A program made the translations under genes and the position numbers. The notes beneath the pieces were generated by a model, which searched no databases, was not told the DNA's origin, and saw nothing but the letters and a program-made list of their open reading frames with translations. From Pleurodeles waltl (lineage: Eukaryota; Chordata; Amphibia; Caudata; Salamandridae), in NCBI RefSeq assembly GCF_031143425.1, contig NC_090444.1, positions 1,347,018,323-1,347,082,322 on the forward strand: a stretch of 64,000 bases of DNA, given 5' to 3'. Of the stretch, positions 46,194 through 57,199 are shown piece by piece (the first letter of the stretch is position 1; each line of letters opens with the position of its first letter).

Positions 46194-48775
46194 CTAGATC
46201 TGTGAATTTATTGATAGACTTGAGTGCCTCCAATCGAGTAGGCAGTGTGACTTATCCTTTTGTATAAGGATGCCCAAAATGTCAGTCAGGAAACTCACAA
46301 ACTCGTCCCAGTAAGGGATGAGGGTCCGACAATCCCACACCATACGAATAAAGTCAGCTGACCTGGCGTGGCATCGGAGACAGGCGTCAGGTATCCCTGG
46401 GTGCATACGTGCTATTCTTTTAGGGGTCAGGTAAGTATGATAAAGGTAATTAAAATGTATGTACTTGAGTATGATATTCGTTGAGATTCTTTCGGTGCGC
46501 TCAGAAATTGTGCCCATTGTTTATCTGTTAGTTGTGTCTTGAGTGCCAAGTCCCAGTAGGCTCGGAGTTAGTGCAAGGGGGATACCCTTTTTGTTCTTAT
46601 GGTAGTGTACAATTTTGTAATTGCTTTGCAGGCTGTCTTATGTGTCACGAGTACCTGTAGTACCAGAGAAGGTTCCGGCTCATCATGTGTTTTCCTCCAT
46701 ACCATATGCAGGATCCAGGTGAGCATCGCATAGAGCAAGAAGGAGCCTCGTGGAGTTCCATAATTGTCAATCAGGCTGTCTAAGGTACTGAGCATCTTGT
46801 CAGGCAAACAATTTCCCCATTAAGTCACTCCAGCGTGAGCCCAGGCCATTATGTCAGTACATCCCTGTAAGTCTTTGCTGTCCGGGAGCGCCCATAGGGA
46901 AAGTGATGGCGAGTATGGAGGGCAATTGTGCACAGCAGTTACATATTTAAACCAACACGATTTAGCCTCTCATGTCAGAGCGTTCCCATTAGCTCCCTGT
47001 CCTTCTACACCTGGCCCCAAGAGCCACAGCAGTATCCGATCAGTCGTGAGTCCTTGGCGTTCATGTCCCATTTCTGGGGTGATGTGATTTGCGAGTCACT
47101 GCATGGGCACTGAACTTGGGCCACTGCGTAATAATAATATTCATAATTCAGACTGCCGAACCAACCCCTATCGATTGGGGAGTATAATTTAGTTAGTGCT
47201 ACTGTGCCCCTGTTGGTGCCCCAGATCAGCGCATTGAGAAGGGTGCAGAGGTCAGCAAAACATTTCACTGGTAGTATTATCGGTAAAGCTGAGAAGAAGA
47301 AGAAGAGTACCCTGAGAATGGGTGAGCAATTTGAAAATAGCTACTCTGCCCATTGGAGAAAGCGGGAGGGATGACCAGAAGGGAAGAGAAGCTCTGGCGT
47401 TCCTAAGAGTTTTACATATGTTGCCCTCTATAAAGTCTGGAGTCGAGTGATACACCCGGACTCCCAGATATTTAATGGAGTCTTACTCCCAAGAGAGTGG
47501 AGCGTGTGGCAAGCCCCCCTTCTGTGTATCAGTCAGTGCCATAATGGGGAACAGATGAGATTTATTCCTGTTTACTCGGAAGCCTGAGTCCTCTCCGAAG
47601 CATTGCAGGAGGTCCTGAAGGCAAGGGGGAACGCTGGAGTAATTTTTAAGATATCTCAGGGCATCATTTGTGTATAATGGGATGATATGCCAATGGCCAC
47701 AGGCATATACTCCCTGCTCCGGAGCCCGTGTTCAAAGTGCACAGTCTAAACGTTCCATAGTCAATGCAAAGGTGATAGGTGACAAAGAGCATCCTAGTTG
47801 AGTGCCCTGTTCTATTATAAACGGGTCTGATATGACGCGTCTGGTGCTGACCAGCTCTTGTGAGAACTATAGAGTGTTTTGATCCATCACATAAACACAG
47901 AGCCAATTCCCATCCATTCAAGTACTGCATGGAGGTACGGCCACCCAGGTGTATTGAATGGCTTTTCTATGTATAGTGATGCGACCCATGGGCTAGTTCC
48001 CATAAGTCTCACCCAGTCCATCAGCATAAATAAGCTGTGAAGATTCAGGAAGGTATTTCGTCTTGGGATAAACCCAGTCAGGTCATGATGTACTAGTTGT
48101 TGAGCTACAGTCATCAATCGGTTAGCCAGGACCTTCCCCAAGATCTTGTAGTCAGTATTGAGCAGGGAAAGAGGGTGATAAGAGCCCAATATGAGTGTGT
48201 CAGGATCTGGTTTAGGGAGGACCACTTGAAATATCCTTAACACCTTGGAGGCCATAAACACGACATTTCAGACCTATTACACTAAGACAGCTTCTCGGAG
48301 TGATGATGGTAAAATGCTCTTGGCGTATGCCTCAAGGTTAGCCTTAAGAAGGCGTGGCATGAGAGTGGGGTGGTATGCTGAATAAAAGTCAGCTGGCCAA
48401 CTACCCATCCCCAGTGTCTTGCCCCTCGCTAGCTGTTGGATCGCCTCAATTTTGTCAGTTCTAAGGGGTGCATCAAGGGTGTCTCTGTGCGTTGTCTGTA
48501 GGCTGGGAAGTTGTGTCATGTCTAGAAATGCAGTAAGGGGGGTGGTATCTGCTATTGGTGGGACAGAATAAAGATTAGTGTAATAGGTCCGAAGTGCTGT
48601 GTTTATGGCCTCCTGGGTGTTGAGGATATTTCCCATCAAGTCTTGTATGGCTGTGATTGGTGTCCTGGGGACCTCGGATTGAAGGAGCCATGCTAAGAGC
48701 CTACCAGCCTTGTCCCCCTCAACGTGTTTTATAATTTAGCATTCTCCATAATCTAGTTGACAAAGACTTTTCTGA
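46194..48775 (-). pseudogene. L1-type ORF2, 3' half (reverse transcriptase and C-terminus)
   Basis: After the DIRS insertion point, minus-strand fragments follow L1 ORF2 order. ARGKTLGMGSWPADFYSAYH (about 48435-48375) is the RT entry. LILGSYHPLSLLNTDYKILG and ANRLMTVAQQLVHHDLTGFI (48200-48070) are fingers motifs. The Y-x-D-D region near 47680 reads Y-T-N-D in one frame. PLSPMGRVAIFKLL (about 47360-47320) and the cysteine motif CLRCHARSADFIRMVWDC (about 46385-46330) belong to the thumb and C-terminal domain. At least four frame changes interrupt it. The first part of the gene lies at 54772-55960. Confidence 0.8.
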
Positions 48776-48957
48776 TGGATACAACTACCTGTGGATTCCT
48801 CACCTTATGAATTCGATCCTTGCGCCAGCATCCGACGGAAAGTCTTCTTCCTAGCTGTCTACGTCGACGAGGACGTCATAATGGCACGGCTCCGCGTGAC
48901 TCCATCTGACGTCAACGTGCCAATAAGAGGTCCTTGTCGGCGTACTAACGTCAGTTT
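48776..48957 (+). repeat. DIRS left inverted terminal repeat
   Basis: It begins TTCTGATGGATACAACTACC and continues for about 180 bp. It is the inverted counterpart of about 54560-54740. Compared with the right end it lacks the outermost 'gttacttaccttcggtaacg' extension, the usual DIRS asymmetry between the two ends. Confidence 0.85.
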
Positions 48958-49035
48958 TTCCTTTTTCCGTGCTTCGACGCCAACGTTTTTTTCTTCCTGG
49001 CCCGTTGGTAACTGCAGCGATCTCTTGAAGTTACA

Positions 49036-51171
49036 ATGTCGCCTCCAAAGAAGTCCGGGTTTAAGCCATGTAGGGAATGCGGGGGTCGGATGTCAGTGAC
49101 CGACCCCCATTCGGACTGTATTTGGTGTTTAAGCTCCGAACTTGATGTGGAAGGTTGTTCTTCGTGCCAGAGCATGAATCCGAAATCTCTGAAGTAACGC
49201 GAAGAGAAGCTCTTCTTGGCCAAGGCAAAGAAGAAGGAACACAAGAAGGTTTCTTCCCATGCTTCTCCTAAAAAACATAAGAAGCGGCGTCATCATGACT
49301 CTCGGCGCCGTCGTGACTCTCTGCGCCGTTCGGAGTGGAGCCGATCGAGGAGTCGTTCGAGGTCGAGATCTCGTTCGTCACGGCGCCAGAAGACGTGGGA
49401 GATGAGTCCTACGGTCACGCCTCAGCCGGAGAGTCCGGGGTTGTCACCGGCGCCTTCAGTCTATGAGGTCACTCAAGGTAGTCCTCGCTTTTTGCCGGCG
49501 CCGAGGGATCCTGATGTTCCCCAGACATCTACACAGCAGTACCCGGCTTTCCCGACTCCAGGGACGGATCCGGCCGCATTTTTGAATGCGATGTATGCTG
49601 TTTTTCAATCCATGGCCCCTGCTGGTACACCGGCGGGTCCCACGGGGCCATTGACGTTCAATTTGGGCTCGCCGGCGTCGTACAGGGCTGCTCCATTCAT
49701 GCCCTTCTGCCCTGCAGAGCCTGGTGGTCCGGCGCCGGGGGTTTCCCCTGGCAGGAGTCCTTCGCCTGGGACTGTGGATCCGTCAGCTTCTTATCCGACT
49801 CCTGCTCCGCGCCATCCGGCGTCATTGATGGCCTCATCCAGACCGGCTCCATCTCCTTCTGTTCATTCGGCTTCGAGGAGGTCATCTGCCGACTTCGGGC
49901 AGGCGCCGGCTCCGGCGCCGGTTGAATCTGGGAGCCTTCCTGAGCCGGTTCGGGGTCTGAGATCATCGGCGTCGATGGAGTCCTTGTCGACGCCGGCTCT
50001 GGAGATGCATTTAAGATCCCGAAGGAAGGCGTTGAGGCTTCTGGAGGAAGAGGAATACAGAAGGCTTAAGGAAGGTGAGATAGAGCCTTCTGATGATTTC
50101 CAGGGACTTTCCACTGCAAGTGGTTTGGATACTTCCCCGTAGTGGGGCATTGCTTCTCCGGGGGAGTTTACTGAGGAGGCTGCCTCCTTCCATGCTGTGG
50201 TGAGGAAGGCAGCTGATTACCTGGATTTGCCTTTGTCCACGGCAGAAGTTAAGACTAACCTGCTCACAGAGGTTCTTCATCCATCTGACTCCAGTGCTGA
50301 CCCTTTGTTGCCTTTTAATGAGGCTTTGACTAAGCCTATTATAGACCTATGGAAAAAGCCGGTTACATCTCCTGCTGTGAACAGGGCAGTGGCGAGAAGG
50401 CATAGAAGTGCCCCAGGAGATCAGTTTTTTCTATCTTGTCACCCGACTCCGGAGAGTTTGGTGGTTCAGGCATCATGTTCTGCAAAGTCTGCCCCCGGTA
50501 CATTCCCTGGTGTTCCGACAGACAGAGAATCCAAAAGGATGGAGCAATCCTCGAAGAAAACGTTCTCCTCTTGCAGCATGGCCCTAAAAGCTACCAATTC
50601 CACCTGTGTGCTAGGCAGATACATCCATGCCCTAATGGACTCTGCTAAGGAGATGGCAAAAGATATGCCACAGGAAGTGCAAAAATCTTTTGGGTCCCTT
50701 TTCTTGGATGCGCAAGCTGCTGCACAGCAGATTATTCAATCTGGCTTGGATACCACGGATTCTATTGCCAGGGCCATGGGAACATCGGTGGCTACGAGAA
50801 GGCATGCCTGGCTAAGATCTTCGGGATTCTCGTCAGATGTACAATCCACTTTAATGGACCTTCCATTTGATGGGGAAAAGCTGTTTGGGGACAAGGCAGA
50901 CTCTGCCCTTGAACGGTTTAAGGACTATCGGGCTACAGCTAAGTCCCTGGGTTTGCAGACCCCTTCTGCTACATTGTACAGACCTTTTCAAAGGTTTCGA
51001 GGGTTTGCTAGAGGTTCTGCCTTTCGTAGGGCTCAATCTTATGCCCAACAACCTGCCAACCCGCCCTATCGTGCTTTCAGAGGGCGAGGTAGGGGTGGGG
51101 CTAGAGGTCCAGCCCAGCAGCTCTCTTCTTCTTCATCCTCCTCTGGTGGACAACAGCAGAAGCAGCCCTAG
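49036..51171 (+). pseudogene. DIRS gag-like gene with two in-frame stops
   Basis: One frame of 711 codons runs from the ATG at 49036 to a TAG at 51169-51171, interrupted only by TAA at 49195-49197 and TAG at 50140-50142. The N-terminus has a possible zinc-binding pattern (CRECGG then DCIWCL). A basic, Arg/Ser-rich stretch follows (about 49260-49390, RRRRDSLRRSEWSRSRSRSR region), then a Pro-rich linker. The conserved gag core includes AADYLDLPLSTAEVKTNLLT and PTDRESKRMEQSSKKTF. The C-terminus is Arg/Gly-rich with a Ser/Gln tail. It probably packages element RNA. The same core recurs on the minus strand at 12640-13300. The pol frame overlaps its 3' end. Confidence 0.85.
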
Positions 51172-51179
51172 TTTTCCCC

Positions 51180-53075
51180 ATTTTATCAGTCATACTTCTC
51201 CTGTAGGGGGAAGATTGAGTCTTTTTCTACAGCAATGGAGGTCAATTACAACAGACTCGTGGGTGCTAGGAATTGTGGAAAAGAGCTATGCTCTCCCCTT
51301 TCAGGAGTTTCCTCCTCCCTTCCCTCCCCGTCCCTCCTTTTGTTCAGAAGACCATCTTCTGTTGTTGCAACAGGAGGTTGTAGCCATGTTGGCAAAGGGC
51401 ACTATAGAGTTGGTACCATTGCAGTAAAGGGGTCAGGGTTGTTATTCAAGATATTTCCTGATTCCCAAAGTGGACGGTCGTCTAAGGCCGATCCTAGACT
51501 TGAGGATTTTGAATTTGTTCCTCAAGCAGGAAAAATTCAAAATGCTGAACCTAGCGCAGGTGCTATTGGCGTTGAACGAAGGAGACTGGATGGTGTCTGT
51601 CGACTTACAGGACGCATACTTTCATGTTCCCAAAATCAAGTCGCACAGGAAGTATCTCCGTTTTGTGGTCGGATCGCAACATTACCAGCTTGCGGTCCTT
51701 CCGTTTGGCCTTACTTCAGCACCCCGGGTCTTCACAAAGGTGATGGCAGTTGTTGCAGCAGATCTCAGAAAGAGGGAGATAGCGTTTTTTCCCTACCTGG
51801 ACGATTGGTTGATCAAAGCCAAGTCTCCAGAGATTGTGTTGTCTCATCTGCGAATGAAAACGCAGTTGCTGTTCGATCTGGGCTTTTCGGTGAACGTACC
51901 CAAATCTCATCTGGAGCCCTCTCAACGCCTCCTGTTAATAGGGGCAGTATTGGACACGACAAGGTTTCGGGCCTACCCCCCGCCTCAGCGGGTACGGGAC
52001 ATTCAGGCGCTGATTCCTTTGTTTCAAAGTGGAGCGGCAGTTCCAGTCCTCAAAGTCTTAAGCCTGCTAGGTCTGTTTGCTTCTTGCATTCTGTTGGTCC
52101 CTCATGCTCGCTGGCATATGAGGGCTCTTCAATGGTGCCTCCGCAGACAGTGGTTCCAGCACAAGGGGGATCTCAGGGATTCAATAAAGATCTCCAGGGA
52201 GGCTGTAGCGGATCTCCTGTGGTGGGCAGAAGGCGGCAACCTTTCCCAAGGAAAACCGTTTTTCACTGCCCCCTCCAGGGGCCACAGTGATATCGGATGC
52301 TTCCACTCTAGGGTGGGGAGCTCATCTGGGGGACCTGGAGGTCAAGGGTCGTTGGTCTCCAGCGGAGCAGATGTTGCATATCAATCTGTTGGAATTGCGG
52401 GCTGTACGTTTGGCGCTCAAGGCCTTCCTCCCTTCCCTTCGCGGTCAGTCAGTTCAGATCCTGACGGACAACACTACCGCGATGTGGTATATAAACAAGC
52501 AGGGAGGAGTGGGGTCGTATCTGCTTTGCCGAGAAGCCCTACGACTCTGGTCCCGGGGTCAGGACCATCAGATTTGCTTGATGGCAAATAATTTGGCCGG
52601 AGTGTTGAATGTACGTGCGGATGTTCTCAGCCGTCACTTCTCATTAGATCACGAGTGGCGTCTCCATCCGGATCTAGTCCTCCACATCTTCGAGATGTGG
52701 GGTACTCCTCAGGTGGATTTATTTGCCACTCGGGAGAACGCGCATTGCCCGTTATTCGGCAGCCTCCAGTTTCCGATGCAAGGGTCGTTGGGGGACGCTT
52801 TTCAGATGTCCTGGAGCGGCCAGTTGCTTTACGCGTTTCCCCCCATACCCTTGATTCCTCGGGTTTTGAGGAAGGTTCGTCGGGCCCAAATCATATTGGT
52901 GGCACCGGACTGGCCGAGAAGGGTATGGTATACAGACCTACTTCAACTCTCTCAGTGCCCTCCGCTCCGTCTCCCGCTCAGGAAAGATCTCCTCTCTCAA
53001 TCACAGGGGCATGTTTTACACCCCCACCTCCAGAGCCTGCACCTTCATGCCTGGAGATTGAACGGGGCAACCTGA
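51180..53075 (+). pseudogene. DIRS reverse transcriptase-RNase H, one stop and one frameshift
   Basis: The frame opens as GGRLSLFLQQWRSITTDSWV (about 51209), passes a TAA at 51425-51427 and continues. VSVDLQDAYFHVPKIKSHRK carries motif A. AVLPFGLTSAPRVFTK is motif B. FPYLDDWLIKA (YLDD at 51794-51805) is the intact catalytic box. A one-base shift near 52262-52285 moves to the RNase H frame, which starts ISDASTLGWGAHL (first catalytic Asp). It holds NLLELRAVRLAL (catalytic Glu) and ILTDNTTAMWYINKQGG (second Asp), ending at 53075. The enzyme makes cDNA from element RNA. It overlaps the recombinase frame downstream, as is usual in DIRS. Confidence 0.9.
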
Positions 53076-54103
53076 GTTCTTTTTCTCTCCCACCGGATGT
53101 AGTGGATGTTATACTATCGTCCAGGCGACACTCCACTAAATGTATTTATGCCGGAAGGTGGGCAAAATTTGTGCTGTGGTGTGGAGAGAACCGAAAAGAT
53201 CCTTTAAAGGCCCATCTTTCAGATGTACTTTTGTTTGCTCTCGGTTTGGCGAAGAAAGGCTGTGCTATAGCTACAGTTAAGGGTTATTTGGCAGCTCTGT
53301 CGGCGTTTCTTTGCCTTCCGGATCAGCCGTCTTTATTCAAGTCTCCCATTGTACATAGGTTCCTTAAGGGTTTGGTGAATAGCTTTCCTCCTACGCCTTT
53401 TCACATGCCTCAGTGGGACTTAAATCTTGTTTTAACATTCTTAATGGGTTCGCCTTTCGAGCCCATGCATTCATGTCCATTGAGATATTTAGCCTTCAAG
53501 ACTGTTTTCTTGATCGCAATTACTTCTGCCAGGAGGATTGGAGAGCTTCAGGCACTTTCCGTTAAGCCCCCTTTCACTATGTTCTCCCCTGATAAAGTGG
53601 TTCTAAAAACCAGGGCTGCTTTTCTACAGAAAGTTGTCACCCCTTTTCATATACGGCAGAATATTACTCTTCCTGCTTTTTACCCTCCTCCCCATCCATC
53701 TAAAGAAGAAGAGAGACTCCATAGGTTGGACCCTAAGAGAGCCCTGAGTTTTTATCCAGAAAGAACTAAAGACTTTCGTTTGGATGAGCAACTGTTTGTT
53801 GGATATGCTGGTCAGCAAAAGGGCAGAGCTGTACAGAAAAGGACACTCTCCAGGTGGGTCATCTTGTGTATCAAGATCTGTTACTCTTTGGCAAAAAAGG
53901 TCCCTCCTGAAGGCATCAGGGCCCACTCTACTAGGGCTAAATCTACATCCTCGGCTTTGGCGAGGGGAGTTCCATTGATAGATATATGAAAAGCGGCAAC
54001 TTGGGCGTCCCTCCATACTTTCGTAAAACATTACTGTTTAGACTCTGAGATGAGGAGGGACGGTCGCTTTGCTTGCTCGGTATTGCAAGATTTCTTGGTG
54101 TAA
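52980..54103 (+). pseudogene. DIRS tyrosine recombinase, one stop
   Basis: The frame reads through ERGNLSSFSLPPDVVDVILS (about 53059) and an N-terminal SAM-like domain (STKCIYAGRWAKFVLWCGEN). The catalytic domain follows: ITSARRIGELQAL holds the first catalytic Arg (about 53520), and IRAHSTRAKSTS (about 53915-53950) is the H-x-x-R box. After a TGA at 53987-53989 the frame resumes with KAATWASLHTFVKHYCLD, which holds the candidate nucleophile Tyr, and ends at TAA 54101-54103. The enzyme inserts the circular cDNA into the genome in place of an integrase. The exact start is unclear because it overlaps RNase H. Confidence 0.88.
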
Positions 54104-54152
54104 TCAGGCGGGCACCCACCACTGAGTGCGGTACTGCTTGATACTCTATTCA

Positions 54153-54247
54153 TAAGGTGAGGAATCCACAGGTAGTTGTATCCATCAGAAGAACAAGTTA
54201 CTTACCTTCGGTAACGCTTTTTCTGGTGGATACACTGACTACCTGTG
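54153..54247 (+). repeat. DIRS internal complementary region
   Basis: Bases 54153-54194 are the exact reverse complement of the left outer end. Bases about 54190-54256 are the reverse complement of the right outer end, including the GAACAAGTTACTTACCTTCG block. The two parts meet around AGAAGAA. This junction mimics the joined ends of a circle and templates end restoration. Confidence 0.88.
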
Positions 54248-54559
54248 GATTCCTCACGGTCCCTCCCGCCTCCCCGTTGCCTGCCTGGTTACACTCTTAT
54301 CTTGCAGTATTTAGATTAATATTTATTCTTATATTTTTATATATATATATTTGTATGACTATGAATGTGCTTATATATTTATATGTATATAGTGATATTT
54401 CTTTATATATTTTTGTATATTCATGTATTTCAACTCTCAATAAGAATGGATAGTTTAAATAGTCAAGGTTTTTGTGTGCGTATATCTTTGTATATTATTT
54501 ATCAATTTTCATGGTCGGTTTACTCCTATTTGCTTTAAGAGCACGAAAAAATGTGGTGA

Positions 54560-54771
54560 AACTGACGGACGAGGACCTCTTATAGGCACGTTGACGTCAG
54601 ACGGAGTCACGCGGAGCCGTGCCATTATGAGGTCCTCGTCGACGTAGACAGCTAGGAAGAAGACTTTCCATCGGATGCTGGCGCAAGGATCGAATTCATA
54701 AGGTGAGGAATCCACAGGTAGTCAGTGTATCCACCAGAAAAAGCGTTACCGAAGGTAAGTAACTTATTCTT
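54560..54771 (-). repeat. DIRS right inverted terminal repeat
   Basis: Inverted copy of the left terminal repeat plus an outer extension reading GCGTTACCGAAGGTAAGTAA on the plus strand. The extension contains a consensus 5' splice site, AAG|GTAAGT. The same extension occurs at both ends of the gag-only element at 12424-14546. Confidence 0.85.
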
Positions 54772-55960
54772 CAGAGTCGCTTTGTAGGTTAATCATGTGG
54801 TAGCAAGGGAAGCCGCCACTGTCTGGTCAGTAGATAGCTTACATTCCAGACATCACAGGTCAGACTCAAGTGCATTCAATTCTCTGCGTACCTTTCTTCA
54901 AGTGCCATATACTGTGTTAATTGCATGGCCTCTCAGAACTACATTAAAGGCTTCCCATTTTAGAGCAGGGCCCGACGCCGTGCCCTCATTGTCTTTAAAG
55001 TATGTATTGATGTGGGTGGACATGGCTTCCTGAAACGGTGTCTCCAGGAGAGCTTTTATGGGGAGCTGCCAGATGGGCATACAAGGGCAGAGTTGCCCCC
55101 ATTTCAGTGTAAGAGTAGTGGGCAGTGATCTCAGGCAGTACGCCCCAAGTATTCTGCACCAGGGATCCCAGACAATGCATCCGCATTACAATAAAATATG
55201 TCTAATCTAGTATGGACGTCATGTATAGTAGAGTAGAATGAATATTCCGACTCCATAGGATGTAGGCTCTGCCACACATCTGTGATCTGCATGTTTGTAG
55301 CTCAGTGCATCAGTTGTGAGTGTGCTATGGAGTGTGCTTCTGAAATGGGTGGGCGAGAACAATCTACTGTAGTGTCAGGTATGCAGTTGAAGTCACCTCC
55401 TCAGTAACTCAGAGCAGTTGGATTAATGCTGGCCCCAAATAAGGGCCCCTCTGGTGTATCGTGAGTATGTGGTGCCTATCAGGTGGCCCCTCTAGCACTT
55501 ATGCATGTTTTGTAGGTCAGTTGTTAAGTACTGCTATACGTCACCTGCGGGGATATTGGTAGATTCTGTAGTGTTTAGTATATCTAGCCAACTCCTGTAC
55601 CTTCCAAGTCAGTAACCAGTATAGGGTGTCTAGTCTAGTCCCTACAGTGGCCATGTGGATAGTTTGTCTAGTGCAGCTGATATAGTGTCCCCTCCCCTTC
55701 ATACTTATTCACCACAATCTTCAATAATCGCTACACACAACTTGCCTGATTCAAATATTAACAAATGAGCAGAAATCGGGAGAGTAACATAACCCTGTAG
55801 TTTAAACACCCCTTCCAGCTAGTGCACCAACAGGCGGCCATCAATTTGCACTCAATTGTTGTATGGTTTGAATCAAACTAGGTAGTGGATGAACTATGAC
55901 ATCAAGATGTTGTTGCAACCTCAGTATATAACCAAATAGGGCATGCAATGCCTGGCCTTT
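54772..55960 (-). pseudogene. L1-type ORF2, 5' half (endonuclease and linker)
   Basis: Minus-strand fragments include GGDFNCIPDTTVD (about 55404-55366), the conserved GDFN block of the L1 AP-endonuclease. After the endonuclease, TASGPALKWEAFNVVLRGHA (about 54980-54920) is the W-E-A-x-K/N...RG linker that precedes the RT in L1 ORF2. The DIRS sits just after it. Several frame changes are present, and the N-terminal start of ORF2 (about 55960) is not clearly readable. Confidence 0.7.
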
Positions 55961-56124
55961 TTTGTTCATCCTGCGAGGACTCCCCGTCTCAAGTGTGGCA
56001 TTTGCGGTCTGTCCCTGGGAAACACAATTTGGGTATTATGTAAGTGTGTCTTTCCCCTCTGCCTGCAAGCCAGGTCATCAGCTGTTTGTGGGAGGACCGC
56101 CACCCCACCCAAGCACAGTCTCCA

Positions 56125-57118
56125 TCAGTGTCTGAGAAAGGCTCGGTGTGTCCTCATACAGGTGGCCAGGCAAAGAGTCGGGGGGGGAACGAGGCAGAGC
56201 TCAACCCCTCCAAGGCCCGCCTCTGCCTGTGCCCATTCTTTAGCTGCTTCTTCTTTGGTGGGTCCCAGTCCAGAGCATGCTCTGAGGGATTTGCACTGCT
56301 TCCGTGTGGTCCAATTGCTGGAGGTAGGTGGCATCTCTGGGGGTGTCGCAACTATACCTTTGGGATCTAACCAGTCCCAATTCTCTCCAGGGGTATTACA
56401 GAATGTGGTGGTATCTTCGTATGTGATCCGAAGTATGACCGGGAATTGAAGTGCATATTTTATTCCATGATCTTGTGCTAAATGCTGCACATCTGTAGTA
56501 TAGTATATTAACTCAGCAGTTCTCCACTGACCACGGACCTTTGGATCGGGTAACCTGCAGAATATGGTCTCTATTCCTGTAATTGAAGAGCTTGGCCACT
56601 TCTGGGGGTGGAGGGCATCAGGAGTAGGCCTACCCGGCACCCTGTGAGCCCGCTTCACTGAGAAAAAGATTGAGTGTTTGCCCTGTAGGGTGGTCGTGGG
56701 GAACCAGTTCTCAAGGTATAGCTCCATACTGGGACCCTTTGGGAAGGCCCACTATCTGGACATTATTTTGTCTGTCTCTTCCTCCTTTGTCATCAATACG
56801 TTTTTTGTAAGTAGTCCACCTCTTCCTGTAGGGCTTTGATTTGAGTTGTGGCTTCCATCACCGTTGACCTGAGGGACACTAGTGTGTACTCTCCATCGAG
56901 ACGCGCCTTTTTAATTTCCTATGGTCATCCTGCAATAGGCCCATTTCAGTCCTTAAGGCATCAATTTTGGGTTCCAGTGTTGCTTTAAGATCAAGTTCTC
57001 CTGACAGGATCTCGACGAATCTTTGGGACTGGCCGGCCAAAGATGACTCTATGGAGCCACTTGCAATGGAGGAGTCCGCACCCATCCCCAGGCATGGTGT
57101 TGTTGTCGCTGGGCCCAC
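56125..57118 (-). pseudogene. L1-type ORF1 (RNA-binding protein)
   Basis: The first fragment (57118-56879) contains a heptad-rich segment (LDLKATLEPKIDALRTEMGL) that fits the coiled-coil trimerisation region. The second (56727-56125) contains FSVKRAHRVPGRPTPDALHP, the conserved RAHR block at the end of the L1 ORF1 RRM, and then a C-terminal domain. A frame break separates the two. In L1 this protein coats the element RNA and assists reverse transcription. Confidence 0.75.
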
Positions 57119-57199
57119 CTATGTCTTATCATTCTTTGTGCCGACCATAATTGGATCCTTCGTCAACCCCAGATGAGTGCATGATGTGAGCAGGTTTAA

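Larger units (their letters stand above)
48776..54771 (+). mobile_element. DIRS tyrosine-recombinase retrotransposon, nearly complete
   Basis: The ends are long inverted repeats: 48786-48957 and about 54560-54740 share 'cctgtggattcctcacc', 'cgatccttgcgccagcatcc' and 'gtctacgtcgacgagga' in opposite orientation. An internal complementary region (about 54153-54247) has two parts. One is the exact complement of the left outer end; the next is the complement of the right outer end with one difference seen. This is the arrangement a DIRS needs to rebuild its ends from a circular intermediate. The frames are gag, RT/RNase H and tyrosine recombinase, with only a handful of stops and shifts. No target duplication is expected for DIRS, and none is seen. 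It interrupts ORF2 of the surrounding L1. Confidence 0.9.

Noticed and set aside
49697..50280. Minus-strand frames of about 90 residues opposite gag
   Set aside because: They are antisense shadows of the DIRS gag frame, which has clear homology on the plus strand.
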